Position numbers and translations under genes: made by a program. This document shows, piece after piece, positions 5,192 to 5,699 of a stretch of DNA of 5,699 nt. The notes below the pieces were generated by a model. The model was not told where the DNA came from, did no database searches, and worked only from the letters and a program-made list of their open reading frames with translations. The stretch lies in the NCBI GenBank assembly GCA_046732795.1, contig JBKPNV010000386.1, forward strand, positions 1 to 5,699. Reading direction: 5' to 3'. The first letter of the stretch is position 1, and each line of letters begins with the position of its first letter. Source of the DNA: Gp6-AA40 sp046732795 (lineage in GTDB: Bacteria > Acidobacteriota > Vicinamibacteria > Vicinamibacterales > UBA2999).

Positions 5192-5699
5192 TCACACCCA
5201 CCAGAGCGCGGCGGCGAGTCGAGCATCGGCGAGCGCCGGCGCAATGCCGAAGCGCACCGCCGCAGGAGCCCCAGCCGCCACCACGCGCTTGAGCTCAGTG
5301 TTCAGCACGCGTAAACGATCGAAGCACGCCACTGTGAAGAGCGCACGACGGGCCATCATGGGACGCTGATAGCCCGGTGGGATCGGCAGCGTTCCGTCTT
5401 GGTCAGCGTCTGCGCTGAGCACGATCTCGCCGCGTTCGATCACCATCAGGCGCGCAGACGCGGCACCGGGATCGCGCCATAGCACGCTCGCATCGACCAG
5501 GCGGGTCAACCACATCGCCCGTCGGCGCCCAAGCGCTGCCCGCAGCGCGAGCCACTCCAGGGACACGTGCACGAGCTCGGGCGTCCATTCGGCGACGTCA
5601 CGATCGGTTTCCGTCGCGGCCTCGTCGTCATCGACATCACGATCTCGACGGCCTTCTCGCCACAGGCGTGTACCGAGCCGCAGCAGCCTGGCGTGTGGA
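5192..5699 (-). CDS. Unidentified protein, C-terminal part (gene runs off the right edge)
   Basis: The minus-strand frame is open from the window edge to a TGA at 5194-5192, giving at least 168 residues of a longer protein. I do not recognise the family. Visible parts are a charged, probably flexible stretch rich in Arg, Asp and Glu (REGRRDRDVDDDEAATETDRD, about 5597-5656) and then a folded-looking region from EWTPELVHVSLEWLALRAAL. This region has apparent strands at ARLMVIERGEIVLS, a Pro-rich turn at LPIPPGYQRP, a strand-helix unit around FTVACFDRLRVLNTELKRVV, and the end ALWWV. There is no signal peptide or membrane segment in the visible part. A GTG at 5572 could open a 126-residue protein, but the frame continues without a stop for more than 120 bases upstream. 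A longer gene is therefore likelier. It converges on dinB, so a shared repair role is possible but unsupported. Confidence 0.55.
   Translation of the reverse strand, partial: PHARLLRLGTRLWREGRRDRDVDDDEAATETDRDVAEWTPELVHVSLEWLALRAALGRRRAMWLTRLVDASVLWRDPGAASARLMVIERGEIVLSADADQDGTLPIPPGYQRPMMARRALFTVACFDRLRVLNTELKRVVAAGAPAAVRFGIAPALADARLAAALWWV

Noticed and set aside
5035..5314. Overlapping plus-strand frames after dinB
   Set aside because: They overlap each other and the convergent minus-strand gene, and their translations are Arg/Pro/His-rich without structure.

Overview
The window comes from a GC-rich bacterial chromosome, most likely an acidobacterium (Acidobacteriota). The main reason is the large gene on the minus strand. 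It has the layout typical of that phylum: a Ser/Thr kinase, one membrane helix, a TolB-like domain and a long TPR tail. Both its start (LGPYEIGSPLGVGGMGEVYRA) and its end (DADPDIPILRQAKAEYAELQ) follow the pattern of that family. The placement is inference from protein style, with no search behind it.

Layout, left to right. Positions 1-~136 are the upstream end of an insertion sequence. It holds the first 23 codons of an IS481-type transposase on the minus strand, a hairpin over its ribosome binding site and start codon, and two near-identical 20-bp direct repeats 25 bp apart. Positions 137-605 hold no gene I can support, only two stem-loops just downstream of the kinase stop codon. Positions 606-3440 (minus) are the 944-residue receptor-like kinase. 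Positions 3441-3793 are a divergent intergenic region with a small dyad near the kinase start and a weak promoter candidate before the next gene. Positions 3794-5038 (plus) are dinB, DNA polymerase IV, complete with its catalytic residues. From 5192 to the right edge (minus) lies the C-terminal part of a convergent gene I do not recognise. A stem-loop sits in the gap between the two.

How the genes relate. The kinase and dinB are transcribed divergently and do not form an operon. dinB and the right-hand gene converge. Nothing in the sequence links the kinase, dinB and the insertion sequence to one pathway. The window reads as ordinary chromosome with one transposon scar. The least explained parts are the right-hand partial gene, the insertion-sequence leader with its masked start site, and the roughly 470-bp gene-free stretch beside it. 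I found no convincing sign of a new multi-gene system.
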